Assembly: GCA_934270565.1 (NCBI GenBank)
Contig: CAKQPR010000001.1
Coordinates: 186,001 to 250,000 of the forward strand
From: an uncultured Clostridia bacterium
Lineage (GTDB): Bacteria; Bacillota; Clostridia; Christensenellales; Pumilibacteraceae
Direction of reading: 5' to 3'
DNA length: 64,000 bases
How positions within the stretch are numbered: position 1 is the first letter of the stretch; every line of letters begins with the position of its first letter. A program made the position numbers and the translations under genes. Shown piece by piece: positions 43,814-52,639 of this stretch. The notes below the pieces were generated by a model. That model worked only from the letters and a program-made list of their open reading frames with translations. It was not told where the DNA came from and ran no database searches.

Positions 43814-45535
43814 ATGGAAACTCTGAAAGAACGGCTTGACCGAAAGCTCGGCAAAAAACAAAAACTCATACGCGTGGCGCGGGGGCTCGAGAAAGCCGAC
43901 CTCGTAATCAAAAACGCGCGGTATCTGAACGTCTTTTCGAACGAGTGGAACGACGGCGATATTGCGGTTTCGGGCGGGCTGATCGCGGGAATAGGCGGCA
44001 GTTATGACGGCGAGCGCGTGATAGACGCGCACGGCAGATACGTTACCCCCGGGCTTATCGACGCGCACATTCACCTCGAAAGCGCGATCGTTTCGCCGCG
44101 CGAATTCGCAAAGATCGCGACTCGTCACGGCACGACTACGGTAATCACCGATCCGCACGAAATCACAAACGTATTAGGCACGGACGGAATCGAATACATG
44201 CTCGAAGCGACCGAAAACATCGGGATCGACGTTATGTTTATGCTCCCCTCGTGCGTGCCGGCAACGCCTATGGACGAAAGCTTCGCGGTGCTCGGATACG
44301 AGGACATCGACCGATTTTACGATCACCCGCGCGTTCTCGGGCTTGCGGAAATGATGAATTTCGTGGGCGTTATCAACGGCGACGAGGCTGTTATAGACAA
44401 AATTCTGGCGGCGCAAAGCCACCACAAAAAGATCGACGGTCACGCGCCCGCGCTTTCGGGTCGCGACCTCGACGGGTACATTGCGGCGGGCGTTTATTCC
44501 GATCACGAGTGCGCTACGCTCGACAACGCGCTTGAAAAACTCAGAAAAGGTCAGTTCATAATGATCCGCGAGGGCACGGCGGCGAAAAACCTTGCCGCGC
44601 TCCTTCCGCTGATCGCGCCGCTGACTTACTCGCGCTGTATGTTCGCGACCGACGACAAGCACCCGAGCGATCTGCTCGAAAAGGGGCATATCGATTATAT
44701 CGTGCGCGAAGCGATCGCCGCGGGGGCAGATCCGATTTTAACCCTTAAAGTCGCAACGCACAACGCCGCGCGGTACTTCCTTATGAATAACAAGGGCGCG
44801 CTTGCGGGCGGGTACGTCGCCGACCTTATCATTCTCGACGATCTGAATTCGTTCGATATCTCCGAAGTCGTAAAACGCGGCGAAACCGTTTATCGCAAGG
44901 GCGAAGAAATCGAGCTTCCCTCCTGCTCGCCCGACGAAAAGCTTGTCGAAAAGGCGACCCATTCAATGCATTGCCGCGCGCTTACCCCCGCGGACTTTAA
45001 GTGCGGCAAAAAGGCGGTTATGGGGCTTATCGACGGCGAAATCATCACGACGGACGAGGGATTTGCGGACGCGCCCAACCCCGCGGGCGATATTCTGAAA
45101 GTCGCGGTTATCGAGCGGCATCACGATACCGGCCACATAGGGCTCGGGTACATGAAGGGTTACGGGCTGAAAAAAGGCGCAGTCGCGACCTCGATCGCGC
45201 ACGATTCGCACAATATTATCGTTGTGGGCGCGGACGACGAGAGCATGGCGAAAGCCGCGAACGCGGTAATCGCGGCGGGCGGCGGAATTTTCGTGAACGA
45301 CGGCGATAAAACGGACGGCTTGCCGCTGCCGATCGCGGGACTTATGAGCGACGGAAAGCTCGAGGACGTGAACGATTTGCTCGAAAAGACCAAAGCGCGC
45401 GCTTACGAGCTGGGCGTAAACCGCGGCATAGATCCGTTCATGACTTTGTCCTTCCTCTCTCTGCCCGTCATTCCCGCGCTCAAACTCACTTCGCGCGGTA
45501 TGTTCGACGTGACTAAATGGAAATTCGTTGACTGA
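43814..45535 (+). CDS. ade: Adenine deaminase
   Basis: Converts adenine to hypoxanthine and ammonia in purine salvage. 573 residues from the ATG preceded by AGGAGG. An amidohydrolase of the Ade type: VTPGLIDAHIHLESAIVSPREFA metal motif, HGTTTVITDPHEI, the conserved LPSCVPATP, GLAEMMNFVGVI, DGHAPALSGRDL, ATDDKHPSDL and, in the C-terminal Ade domain, VIERHHDTGHIGLGYMKGYGLKKGAVATSIAHDSHNIIVVG. All recognised metal ligands are present. Own promoter and terminator. The longer open frame upstream crosses the promoter and is not the true start. Confidence 0.97.
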   Translation: METLKERLDRKLGKKQKLIRVARGLEKADLVIKNARYLNVFSNEWNDGDIAVSGGLIAGIGGSYDGERVIDAHGRYVTPGLIDAHIHLESAIVSPREFAKIATRHGTTTVITDPHEITNVLGTDGIEYMLEATENIGIDVMFMLPSCVPATPMDESFAVLGYEDIDRFYDHPRVLGLAEMMNFVGVINGDEAVIDKILAAQSHHKKIDGHAPALSGRDLDGYIAAGVYSDHECATLDNALEKLRKGQFIMIREGTAAKNLAALLPLIAPLTYSRCMFATDDKHPSDLLEKGHIDYIVREAIAAGADPILTLKVATHNAARYFLMNNKGALAGGYVADLIILDDLNSFDISEVVKRGETVYRKGEEIELPSCSPDEKLVEKATHSMHCRALTPADFKCGKKAVMGLIDGEIITTDEGFADAPNPAGDILKVAVIERHHDTGHIGLGYMKGYGLKKGAVATSIAHDSHNIIVVGADDESMAKAANAVIAAGGGIFVNDGDKTDGLPLPIAGLMSDGKLEDVNDLLEKTKARAYELGVNRGIDPFMTLSFLSLPVIPALKLTSRGMFDVTKWKFVD

Positions 45536-45540
45536 CGTAA

Positions 45541-45582
45541 AGAAACCCCCGATCGGAAAATTCGGTCGGGGGTTCGGTTTTT
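45541..45582 (+). terminator. Terminator of ade
   Basis: AACCCCCGATCGG / TCGGTCGGGGGTT stem, followed closely by GGTTTTTT, starting 5 bases after the ade stop. Confidence 0.85.
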
Positions 45583-45605
45583 TACGGAAAGCGCGGAGGC
45601 GCAAT

Positions 45606-45860
45606 ATGGCAAATTTAGAATATTATCTCGATCGCGAGCGCGACACGCTTTGCGTTTACGAGCGGGAAAGCGAATTTTTCGCGTTTTTCGATAAAGCGGC
45701 GGGCGTGTGGAAACTCTTTCTTATACCGTTTTTACAGTTTCGTCACGACTGCTTCACCGAAAAAATAAGCGAACAAGCGGCGGCGAAAATTTGCGGCGGC
45801 GCTCTTCCCTATACTCTGTACGAAGAATACGTTGCGACGATAAGAGAAAACCGGAGTTAA
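45606..45860 (+). CDS. Small hypothetical protein
   Basis: 84 residues (MANLEYYLDRERDTLC...). GGAGG stands 7 bases before the ATG. Aromatic-rich middle (FFAFFDKAAGVWKLFLIPFLQF) might dip into a membrane or form a hydrophobic core; no signal peptide, no recognised family. It lies just after the ade terminator, so it needs read-through or a promoter inside the short gap, and I see none. Confidence 0.55.
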   Translation: MANLEYYLDRERDTLCVYERESEFFAFFDKAAGVWKLFLIPFLQFRHDCFTEKISEQAAAKICGGALPYTLYEEYVATIRENRS

Positions 45861-45896
45861 AAACGCAGCCGAAACCGCGACTTAAAAGATTTTCGT

Positions 45897-48140
45897 TTAA
45901 TTCTTGACGAAAACGGGTTCGCTAAGATAGATAAGGACTTCGCCGTCGTAAGTGTTGCCGAATCTGAGATCGCCGTCCGTGCAGTGCGCGGTTACGATAT
46001 CGCTGAAACATTCCGACTTTTCCGGAATCGAAGACAGAATATCGAGTAGCGCTCTGCGCGTACCGATAAACGTAATTTCTCTAAGTTTATTAGTGAAACT
46101 GAACGCCTGTACTTCGATACGGTTGATATTACCTCTCCAAGTAACGTTTTTAAGCGAAATGCACATTTGGAAAGCCCGATAGTTAATTTTTTCGAGCCGC
46201 TCGGGCAGATCGACGGTAGTCAGCGCGTGACAATTATAGAACGCCTCGTTGCCTATGCGCTCGACCGAATCCGGCAAAGTTACGGATTTAAGGTTTTTGC
46301 ACCCCGAAAACGCGGCGTCGCATATCTCGGTAAGGGTTTTCGGAAAATTCACGGTTTCGAGGTTTTCGCATCCCGAAAACGCGCTGATCCCTATACTCTT
46401 AACTCCTTCGGGAATCGTAACGGTTTTAATACTGCTGCCGTAGAAAGCTCTGTCTCCTATAGTCGTTACGCCGTCGGGAATCGTTACGTTTTCAATCAAC
46501 GCGCACCCCGAAAACGCTCCGTCGCCGATAGTCGTTACGGATGACGGAATATCTATACTTTTGAGGTTTTTGCAACCTTCAAACGCGTATGCGCCGATGC
46601 TTTTTACGCTACCCGGAAGAACGACGGTTCTGAGGTTGTCCCCGAACGCACCCGCGGCTATCATGACGCACCCGTCCTTTACGACGACGTCAGACGCGTC
46701 CACGCTCGCGAGAACGGCGTATTTGTTGCTTTTCGTGCCGATATAGTAGCATTTTCCGCCTTCTGTGGTTCTCTCCTCGGTACGCAATTTTTTGCAGCCC
46801 GAAAACGCACCTTCCCCGACTTCTTCCACGCTGTCGGGAATCGTCATATCTTCGAGCAGCTCGCAATACTTGAACGCATGGTCGCCGATAACTTTCAGTC
46901 CGTCGCCGAGAGTTACGCTTTTAAGTTTGTCGCAAAGGTTAAACGCGTCGTTCCCTATAACCTTGACCGTATCGGGCAAAACCGCGGTTTCGAGCGCTCT
47001 GCAACAGTAGAACGCGCCCTCGTTTATAGCCCGCACCCCGCTCGGCAAAGTTATGCTTGTAAGTAGCGGCGTATTGACGTCTATTCGCGTATAATAGTTA
47101 AACGCGTAACGGCCTATAACTTTACAGTTTTCGTGGACGGTCGCGATCTTTTCTTTGTAGTCCGCCTGTATAAGATAGGCATACTTGTTATCCGCCGAGC
47201 CCAAATACGAATTTTTACCGTCTTTGTTGTAGGCAAGTTTGTTGCAATTCTTGAACGCGTCGTAGCCTATATCCTCGATCCCGTCCGACAAAACAACCTC
47301 TTTCAGCGCGGCGCAATTCGCAAACGCGCCCGTTCCGATCCGCGTAACAGAAGAAGGAAGCGTAACGCTTTCGAGCGCTCCGCAAGAAGAGAACGCCTCG
47401 TTGCCGATACTTTTCAGCGTGGATGGCAAGGTTACGGTTTTAAGCGCATCGCAATCGTAAAAGAATTTGTCGGCGATACCGGTTATCGGCGCGCCTTTGT
47501 ATTCGGCGGGAACGACGAATTCGGTAAAACCGCCGAACCAAGCGTTTCCGTCTGCTCGTCCGACGATATAGCCGTCGGTTTCTTTGTCGTAGGTAAATTC
47601 GAGTGGTTTACTGCCGTTAAGCGGGCTAATGGTTGCCACCGCGTACTCTTCGTCGTCGTAACGGTAGTTTATTCTGATATTGCCGCTGTTGTAGCCGAAC
47701 CGAACTCTGACCGTGACTTCGCACATTTTCGGCTTTTCGTCGGCGGTGAAATCGGCGGTAAGCTCTCTGTCGCTCGTGGCGGCAGTGGTTGCGGAATAGA
47801 TACGACCGTCGAAATCTTCGGACGGAGCGAGTTTCAGCGTAAACTTGCTTTTGCCCGCGCTATATGCTTCCGCCGTCAGCGTAAAAGTTACTTTCACCCT
47901 GATTTCGGCGCCGAGATCGAAAACCGTGGACTTATCCTCGATCTTTTCGTTGTTTTCGTCGTAATAGTCGAAAACGAAGTCGGTGACGTAAGGTATGGCG
48001 GCGGAAATATTTACGTCGGCGAGCTTCGTACCCTCTCCGTACTCGTAATAACCGTCATTGTCGCTTCCGCATGCGGTAAGCGTAAACGCGGCAAGCGCCG
48101 CCGCAATTATGGCGATAAATAATAAAACCTTCTTTTTCAT
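45897..48140 (-). CDS. BspA-type leucine-rich-repeat lipoprotein 3
   Basis: 747 residues. Lipobox LTAC in MKKKVLLFIAIIAAALAAFTLTAC. An N-terminal domain of about 190 residues (AIPYVTDFVFDYY ... VKVTFTLTAEAYSAGKSKF) is shared with the two genes upstream; it is followed by about 19 repeats of the 23-residue BspA/LRR_5 type ('LKSVTLPDSVERIGNEAFYNC'), interrupted by two longer insertions beginning with NKYAYLIQ or NKYAVLAS. A unique C-terminal end follows. Surface-exposed; BspA-type proteins bind host or community partners. Start ATGA overlaps the stop of the gene before it. Confidence 0.92.
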   Translation of the reverse strand: MKKKVLLFIAIIAAALAAFTLTACGSDNDGYYEYGEGTKLADVNISAAIPYVTDFVFDYYDENNEKIEDKSTVFDLGAEIRVKVTFTLTAEAYSAGKSKFTLKLAPSEDFDGRIYSATTAATSDRELTADFTADEKPKMCEVTVRVRFGYNSGNIRINYRYDDEEYAVATISPLNGSKPLEFTYDKETDGYIVGRADGNAWFGGFTEFVVPAEYKGAPITGIADKFFYDCDALKTVTLPSTLKSIGNEAFSSCGALESVTLPSSVTRIGTGAFANCAALKEVVLSDGIEDIGYDAFKNCNKLAYNKDGKNSYLGSADNKYAYLIQADYKEKIATVHENCKVIGRYAFNYYTRIDVNTPLLTSITLPSGVRAINEGAFYCCRALETAVLPDTVKVIGNDAFNLCDKLKSVTLGDGLKVIGDHAFKYCELLEDMTIPDSVEEVGEGAFSGCKKLRTEERTTEGGKCYYIGTKSNKYAVLASVDASDVVVKDGCVMIAAGAFGDNLRTVVLPGSVKSIGAYAFEGCKNLKSIDIPSSVTTIGDGAFSGCALIENVTIPDGVTTIGDRAFYGSSIKTVTIPEGVKSIGISAFSGCENLETVNFPKTLTEICDAAFSGCKNLKSVTLPDSVERIGNEAFYNCHALTTVDLPERLEKINYRAFQMCISLKNVTWRGNINRIEVQAFSFTNKLREITFIGTRRALLDILSSIPEKSECFSDIVTAHCTDGDLRFGNTYDGEVLIYLSEPVFVKN

Positions 48141-50662
48141 AAGTTCTGCCAACTTTCAATGTGATCCTTGTAGAAATAAAACTGTAAATTGTCTATATCA
48201 GTGCATTTTACCGTTATTTTTCTGGTGTTTACTTTGTCGTTGGCGGTCGATCTTCCGATATTTGCCGAAATTGCCAGCCACTGCTCTTTCGTACCGCCGA
48301 AATCTACGTTCCATAAGTTACTGTCGTAGAACGCGTTTTTCCCGATAGTCGTTACGCTTGCCGGAATCGTAACGGACGTAAGTTTCGTACAACCGTTAAA
48401 CGCGCCCTCCGCGATAGTCGTTACGCCCTCGGGAATAACGATACTCTCCAAGCCGGTACACCTGTAGAACGATCCGACGGTCGTTAAACCTTTGCCTAAT
48501 TTTATGCTCTTTAAATTTTTACAGCCGGAAAACACGCTTCCGCCCATACTCGTTACGCTGTCGGGGATAATTATACTCGTCAGCATAGTACAGTTATAGA
48601 ACGCACTGCTGCCGATGGTCGTTACGTTTTTACCGATCGTGATGCTCGTAAGCGACGACAATCCGCTGAACGCTCCTTCTTCGATCGTCTTTACGCTGTC
48701 GCCGATCGTGACGCTCGTTAAGCCATAAGCTCTTAAAAAATCGGAACCGCCGATCGTTTCGCCGCCCGTGATTACTACGGTTTTAAGTTTGGTTTTGTCC
48801 AAACCCGAAACAACCGTCGCAGGAATAGTTGCTCTTTCGACGGGGCAATTATAAAACGCTTTTTCGCCTGCCGATTTTACTCCTGCCGCAACCGTTACGG
48901 TTTTTAAGTTAGAGCAACTATGGAACGCGTAATCCCATATACTGTTTACCGTGCCTGGTACGGTAACGCTCGTTAAACTCGTGCAACCGACAAACGCATA
49001 TCCGCCTATGCTCGTTACGTCGGCGGGGATCGTAAGGTTTGTTACCCGCGTTCCGTTTAAGTACAAATCGCCGCCCCAGTAAAGAGGATTGCAACTGCCG
49101 TTTACAATTCCCGACACATTGTCGAAGTCTATTTTGCACCACGCCGAAAGATCGGTTATATATACGCCGTTCAAACCCGTGCAATTACCGAACGCGTCAC
49201 CGCAGATTTTCGTTATACTGCTCGGAATCTCAACGCTTGTTAATCCCGTGCAACCGTAAAACGAGTTACCGCCGATAGTCGTTACCTTGTTCGGAATCGT
49301 TATGCTTGTCAGTCCGCTGCACCCGTAAAACGCATACGTCCCGATTTCAGTTACGCCGAACGGAATCGTAACCTCGGTTAAACTATCACAACCGACGAAA
49401 ACGTGATCGTTTATAATCGTTATGCCGTCCGGAAGCGTTACGGTTTTTAACTTGCTGCGTTCAAACGCTCCGCTGCCGATACTCGTCACACTATTAGGGA
49501 CAACTATGCTCGTAAAGCCGCAAGCGGTGAACGCCGAATCTCCGATACTCGTTACGCTATCGGGGATAGTTATGCTCGTCAGACTGTTGCAATTCTCGAA
49601 CGTACTATCGCCGATAGCCGATACGCCGTAAGGAATCGTTACGGATTTAAGTCCGCTGCTTAAAAAGGCAAAATCTCCGATATTCGTCACGCTGTCGGGG
49701 ATCGTAATTGACGCTAATTTGTAACATTTTGAAAACGCGTAATTACCTACGCTCGTCACCCCGTCGGGAATTACGATACTCTTAACACCGTAGCACCCGT
49801 AAAACGCGCCTTCTTCGATGACGGATATGCCGGCGGGGATAGTTACGTTTGGTAAGTTGCCGCAACCGTAGAACGCATACCTGCCGATCTTCGTTACCGC
49901 GGCGGGCACGGTTATACCGCTCAGCTTCTTGCAATCTTTGAACGCGGAATCGCCTATGCTCGTTACCGTAGCGGGGATCGTTATGCTCGTAAGCGCTTCG
50001 CAACCCGAAAAAGTTTCGGCGGCGATCGATGTTACGGGCTTGCCCGCGAACGTTTCGGGGATCGCTAATTCCTGCAAGTTTGCGAGCCATTCGATGCAGT
50101 CGGGGTCTTTATGGAGCGTATACCCGTCCGCTTCTTCGTCGTACACGAACCTGAAAGCTTCGGCGCATTTAAGCGGCTGATTTCCGACCTCTCCCGCCGT
50201 TCCGTCGTCGTAAGTGTAGCCGAAGTTCAGCGTTCCGCTCGAGTAATTGAATTTTATTCTCGCCTCGACCCGACATTTTTTGTCCTGTCTGTCGTCGGCG
50301 TCGAACGTCGCTTCGATCTCTTCCGCAACGGTGTCCGAGCTGTTCGCTTCGATAAGCCTGCCCGTAAAGCCTTCGGGCAGAAGGAATTTTACCGTGAAGT
50401 CGGTTTTTCCCGCGGCGTATGCTTCTTTGGATAACGTAAAGCTGATTTTTACGCGGACTTCGCCGTCGTGCGCAAACTTTCTGTTTTTGTCGTCGATCCG
50501 CGCGCCGTCGGCCGTGTAATAGTCGCAGGTGAAGTCGCTGACGTACGGAATATCGACGTTGATCGGCGTGAGCTTTTCTTCCTCCGCTCCGCAAGCCGCG
50601 AGCGAAAACGCGGCGAAAACCACCGCAAGTATTGCAATTAAAAACGAAATTTTCTTCTTCAT
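48137..50662 (-). CDS. BspA-type leucine-rich-repeat lipoprotein 2
   Basis: 841 residues. Signal MKKKISFLIAILAVVFAAFSLAAC (lipobox LAAC), shared domain with IPYVSDFTCDYY and VKISFTLSKEAYAAGKTDF, then a long run of 23-residue LRR_5 repeats with the core 'ITIPDSVTSIGDSAF' and cysteines in the turns. One irregular segment (WCKIDFDNVSGIVNGSCNP) interrupts the array. The C-terminal segment FGGTKEQWLAISANIGRST resembles that of gene 1. GGAG precedes the ATG. Second gene of a three-gene operon. Confidence 0.93.
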   Translation of the reverse strand: MKKKISFLIAILAVVFAAFSLAACGAEEEKLTPINVDIPYVSDFTCDYYTADGARIDDKNRKFAHDGEVRVKISFTLSKEAYAAGKTDFTVKFLLPEGFTGRLIEANSSDTVAEEIEATFDADDRQDKKCRVEARIKFNYSSGTLNFGYTYDDGTAGEVGNQPLKCAEAFRFVYDEEADGYTLHKDPDCIEWLANLQELAIPETFAGKPVTSIAAETFSGCEALTSITIPATVTSIGDSAFKDCKKLSGITVPAAVTKIGRYAFYGCGNLPNVTIPAGISVIEEGAFYGCYGVKSIVIPDGVTSVGNYAFSKCYKLASITIPDSVTNIGDFAFLSSGLKSVTIPYGVSAIGDSTFENCNSLTSITIPDSVTSIGDSAFTACGFTSIVVPNSVTSIGSGAFERSKLKTVTLPDGITIINDHVFVGCDSLTEVTIPFGVTEIGTYAFYGCSGLTSITIPNKVTTIGGNSFYGCTGLTSVEIPSSITKICGDAFGNCTGLNGVYITDLSAWCKIDFDNVSGIVNGSCNPLYWGGDLYLNGTRVTNLTIPADVTSIGGYAFVGCTSLTSVTVPGTVNSIWDYAFHSCSNLKTVTVAAGVKSAGEKAFYNCPVERATIPATVVSGLDKTKLKTVVITGGETIGGSDFLRAYGLTSVTIGDSVKTIEEGAFSGLSSLTSITIGKNVTTIGSSAFYNCTMLTSIIIPDSVTSMGGSVFSGCKNLKSIKLGKGLTTVGSFYRCTGLESIVIPEGVTTIAEGAFNGCTKLTSVTIPASVTTIGKNAFYDSNLWNVDFGGTKEQWLAISANIGRSTANDKVNTRKITVKCTDIDNLQFYFYKDHIESWQNL

Positions 50663-50668
50663 AATTCT

Positions 50669-51676
50669 TTACTCCACTATGCCGAATTCAAAAGTCAAAT
50701 CGCCGTCCGAGCACCGAACGGTGGTTTTGCCGCCGCTCGTCTCTCTTCCGACTGCCGTCGAAACGCTCAGCCACTGCTCTTTCGTGCCGCCGAAATTTAC
50801 CGTTTTAAGGTTGCCGCAGCCGTCGAACGCGTTTTCGCCTATGCTCGTCACGGTCGAAGGCAAGGTAACGACGGCGAGCGACGCGCAGTTTTGAAAAGCG
50901 GACTTGGCGACGGTCGTTACGGTGTCGGGGATCGTGATTTCGGTAAGCGTATTTACGCCCGAAAAGCCGTGTTGCGCTATACCTTTTACCGGTTTTCCGT
51001 TGAATTCGGCGGGCAACGAGAGATTTTTAATCCATTCGTTTTTGTTCGAATATGCCGACGCGGAATAGCAGTCCGCGGCTTCGACGTATGTAAAATTAAG
51101 CGGTTCGCTGCTGTTGAGCGGGAATTTCATTATCATGTACGTTTTGTCCGTTACGATTTCAAAGCCGTGGGTGACTATGCTGCCGTCGATTACGGCGTTC
51201 GAGCCCGCATCGTCGTCGTACATGTACCCAAGAAGCATATAGCCGCCGTGATAGGTGAAAGAAATTTTAGCTTCGAACGAGCATTTTTTGTCCTTTTCGT
51301 CGGCGCGGAAAGATGCGGTAAGCTTGTCGTCGCTCGTGTCGGAAGTGTTAGCGAGAGTTACGCGGCTTGCGTAGCCCTCGGTCGGGAGAAACCTTACGGT
51401 CAGTTTTTCGTGCCCTTTTTCGAACGCTTCGGACGTAAGCGTGAAACTTACTCTGACGAGAATTTCGGCGTCGTGCGGGTGGCTGTCGTTGAACGAAATC
51501 TGCGTTTTTCCGTCGGCGGCGTAATAGGCGAAGTTGAAGTCGCTAACATAGGGAATTCCTTTCATCTTTCCGCGGCCGCTTTCCGTTTTCGGGGTATCGT
51601 GAACCATACACGCGGACGTAAAACACGCGACAAAAGCTATTATTAACGTTGTGATTATAATCGAGAGTTTTTTCAT
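50669..51676 (-). CDS. BspA-type leucine-rich-repeat lipoprotein 1
   Basis: 335 residues, the short member of the trio. Lipobox TSAC in MKKLSIIITTLIIAFVACFTSAC, the shared N-terminal domain (GIPYVSDFNFAYY ... VRVSFTLTSEAFEKGHEKL), and only three or four LRR_5 repeats (ITIPDTVTTVAKSAFQNCASL) before FGGTKEQWLSVSTAVGRET. GGAG before the ATG. It stops 6 bases before gene 2. No clear promoter is visible upstream, where repeat cluster 10 begins within about 25 bases. Confidence 0.9.
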   Translation of the reverse strand: MKKLSIIITTLIIAFVACFTSACMVHDTPKTESGRGKMKGIPYVSDFNFAYYAADGKTQISFNDSHPHDAEILVRVSFTLTSEAFEKGHEKLTVRFLPTEGYASRVTLANTSDTSDDKLTASFRADEKDKKCSFEAKISFTYHGGYMLLGYMYDDDAGSNAVIDGSIVTHGFEIVTDKTYMIMKFPLNSSEPLNFTYVEAADCYSASAYSNKNEWIKNLSLPAEFNGKPVKGIAQHGFSGVNTLTEITIPDTVTTVAKSAFQNCASLAVVTLPSTVTSIGENAFDGCGNLKTVNFGGTKEQWLSVSTAVGRETSGGKTTVRCSDGDLTFEFGIVE

Positions 51677-51699
51677 AATTTCTCCGAATGTTGTATACT

Positions 51700-52625
51700 T
51701 GCACGGGGCGGTGAGCCGCCGCGGGTAAGGGGTTGGGGGGTACCGTCACGAGGTTTTCGTGTTCCCTCCCCGCTCGCAACATAGTTGCTTCGCCGCTTTG
51801 GCTAAAAACAGTCACCTGTGGACTGTTTTTACGGCACTTTGTGCCGCCGCGTCGCGCCAGTGCGATTGCCACGTCGCTTCGCTCCTCGCAATGACAGCGA
51901 CTAAGTACCGTTTCGCGAGGTTTGCGGGCGGCGATCATTATCTTGCCTCCCTTGTGTAAAGGGAGGTGCTACGAATACGAGCGTAAGCGAGTTGAGTGAC
52001 GGTAGGATTGTTTTTATCGCAATTGTATTCCGTACAGCAACATTACAATCCCCCACCCACCTGCGGTGGGAGCCCCCTTTACACAAAGGGGCCTTATTAT
52101 GGCCGCTTACGCGGATATTTTTGGTTGTATCGTTCCGAGGTATCCGTATTCGCTCCCGCCTTGGTCTCGACTACGCTCGAGATGACGGGGCAAGGGAGCG
52201 TTCCGCGTGGTTGGGCGGCGGACGAGGAAAGCCCCGCCCTACCGAAGCGATGTTACGCCCGCCAAGAATTTGTCGTACACAAGCAAAATACCTGCGGGCG
52301 GACGAGGATCGCCCCTACCTTATTAAGGCTTCCCCTTGGGGACCTGTCGCGTAGCGACGGATGAGGGGTTGTGTTTTACGTTGCGTTTGTATTAACCCGA
52401 CCCCTCATTCGTCACTCGGTTCGCTACGCTCACACTCGTGCCACCTTCCCCCGAGGGGGAAGACATTAGCGGTCGCTTTTTTACGTCATTTCGACCGAAG
52501 TGGGGGTGAAACCCGAACGGAGTGGAGAAATCCCCTGCGGAAGTCTGCCGATAACGATACTGCCGCATTGTTTTCGACCTTATTTGTCGGCGTATCCTGC
52601 TTGCCTACGGCGGCTCGCCGTCACA
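51700..52625. repeat. Intergenic hairpin-repeat cluster 10
   Basis: No gene. Contains three-hairpin copy 4 (51773-51857), the TTGTGTAAAGGGAGG ... CCTTTACACAA long inverted element (51950-52095), degenerate GGCGGACG palindromes near 52208 and 52297, and GGCTTCCCCTTGGGG ... TTCCCCCGAGGGGGAA between 52325 and 52470. Confidence 0.75.
51773..51857 (+). repeat. Three-hairpin element, copy 4
   Basis: Hairpins GCAAC/GTTGC (51776-51788), AAAAACAGTC/GACTGTTTTT (51804-51830) and CGGCAC/GTGCCG (51832-51846); essentially identical to copy 2 in inverted orientation. Confidence 0.8.
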
Positions 52626-52639
52626 ACCGCAACACGGCG

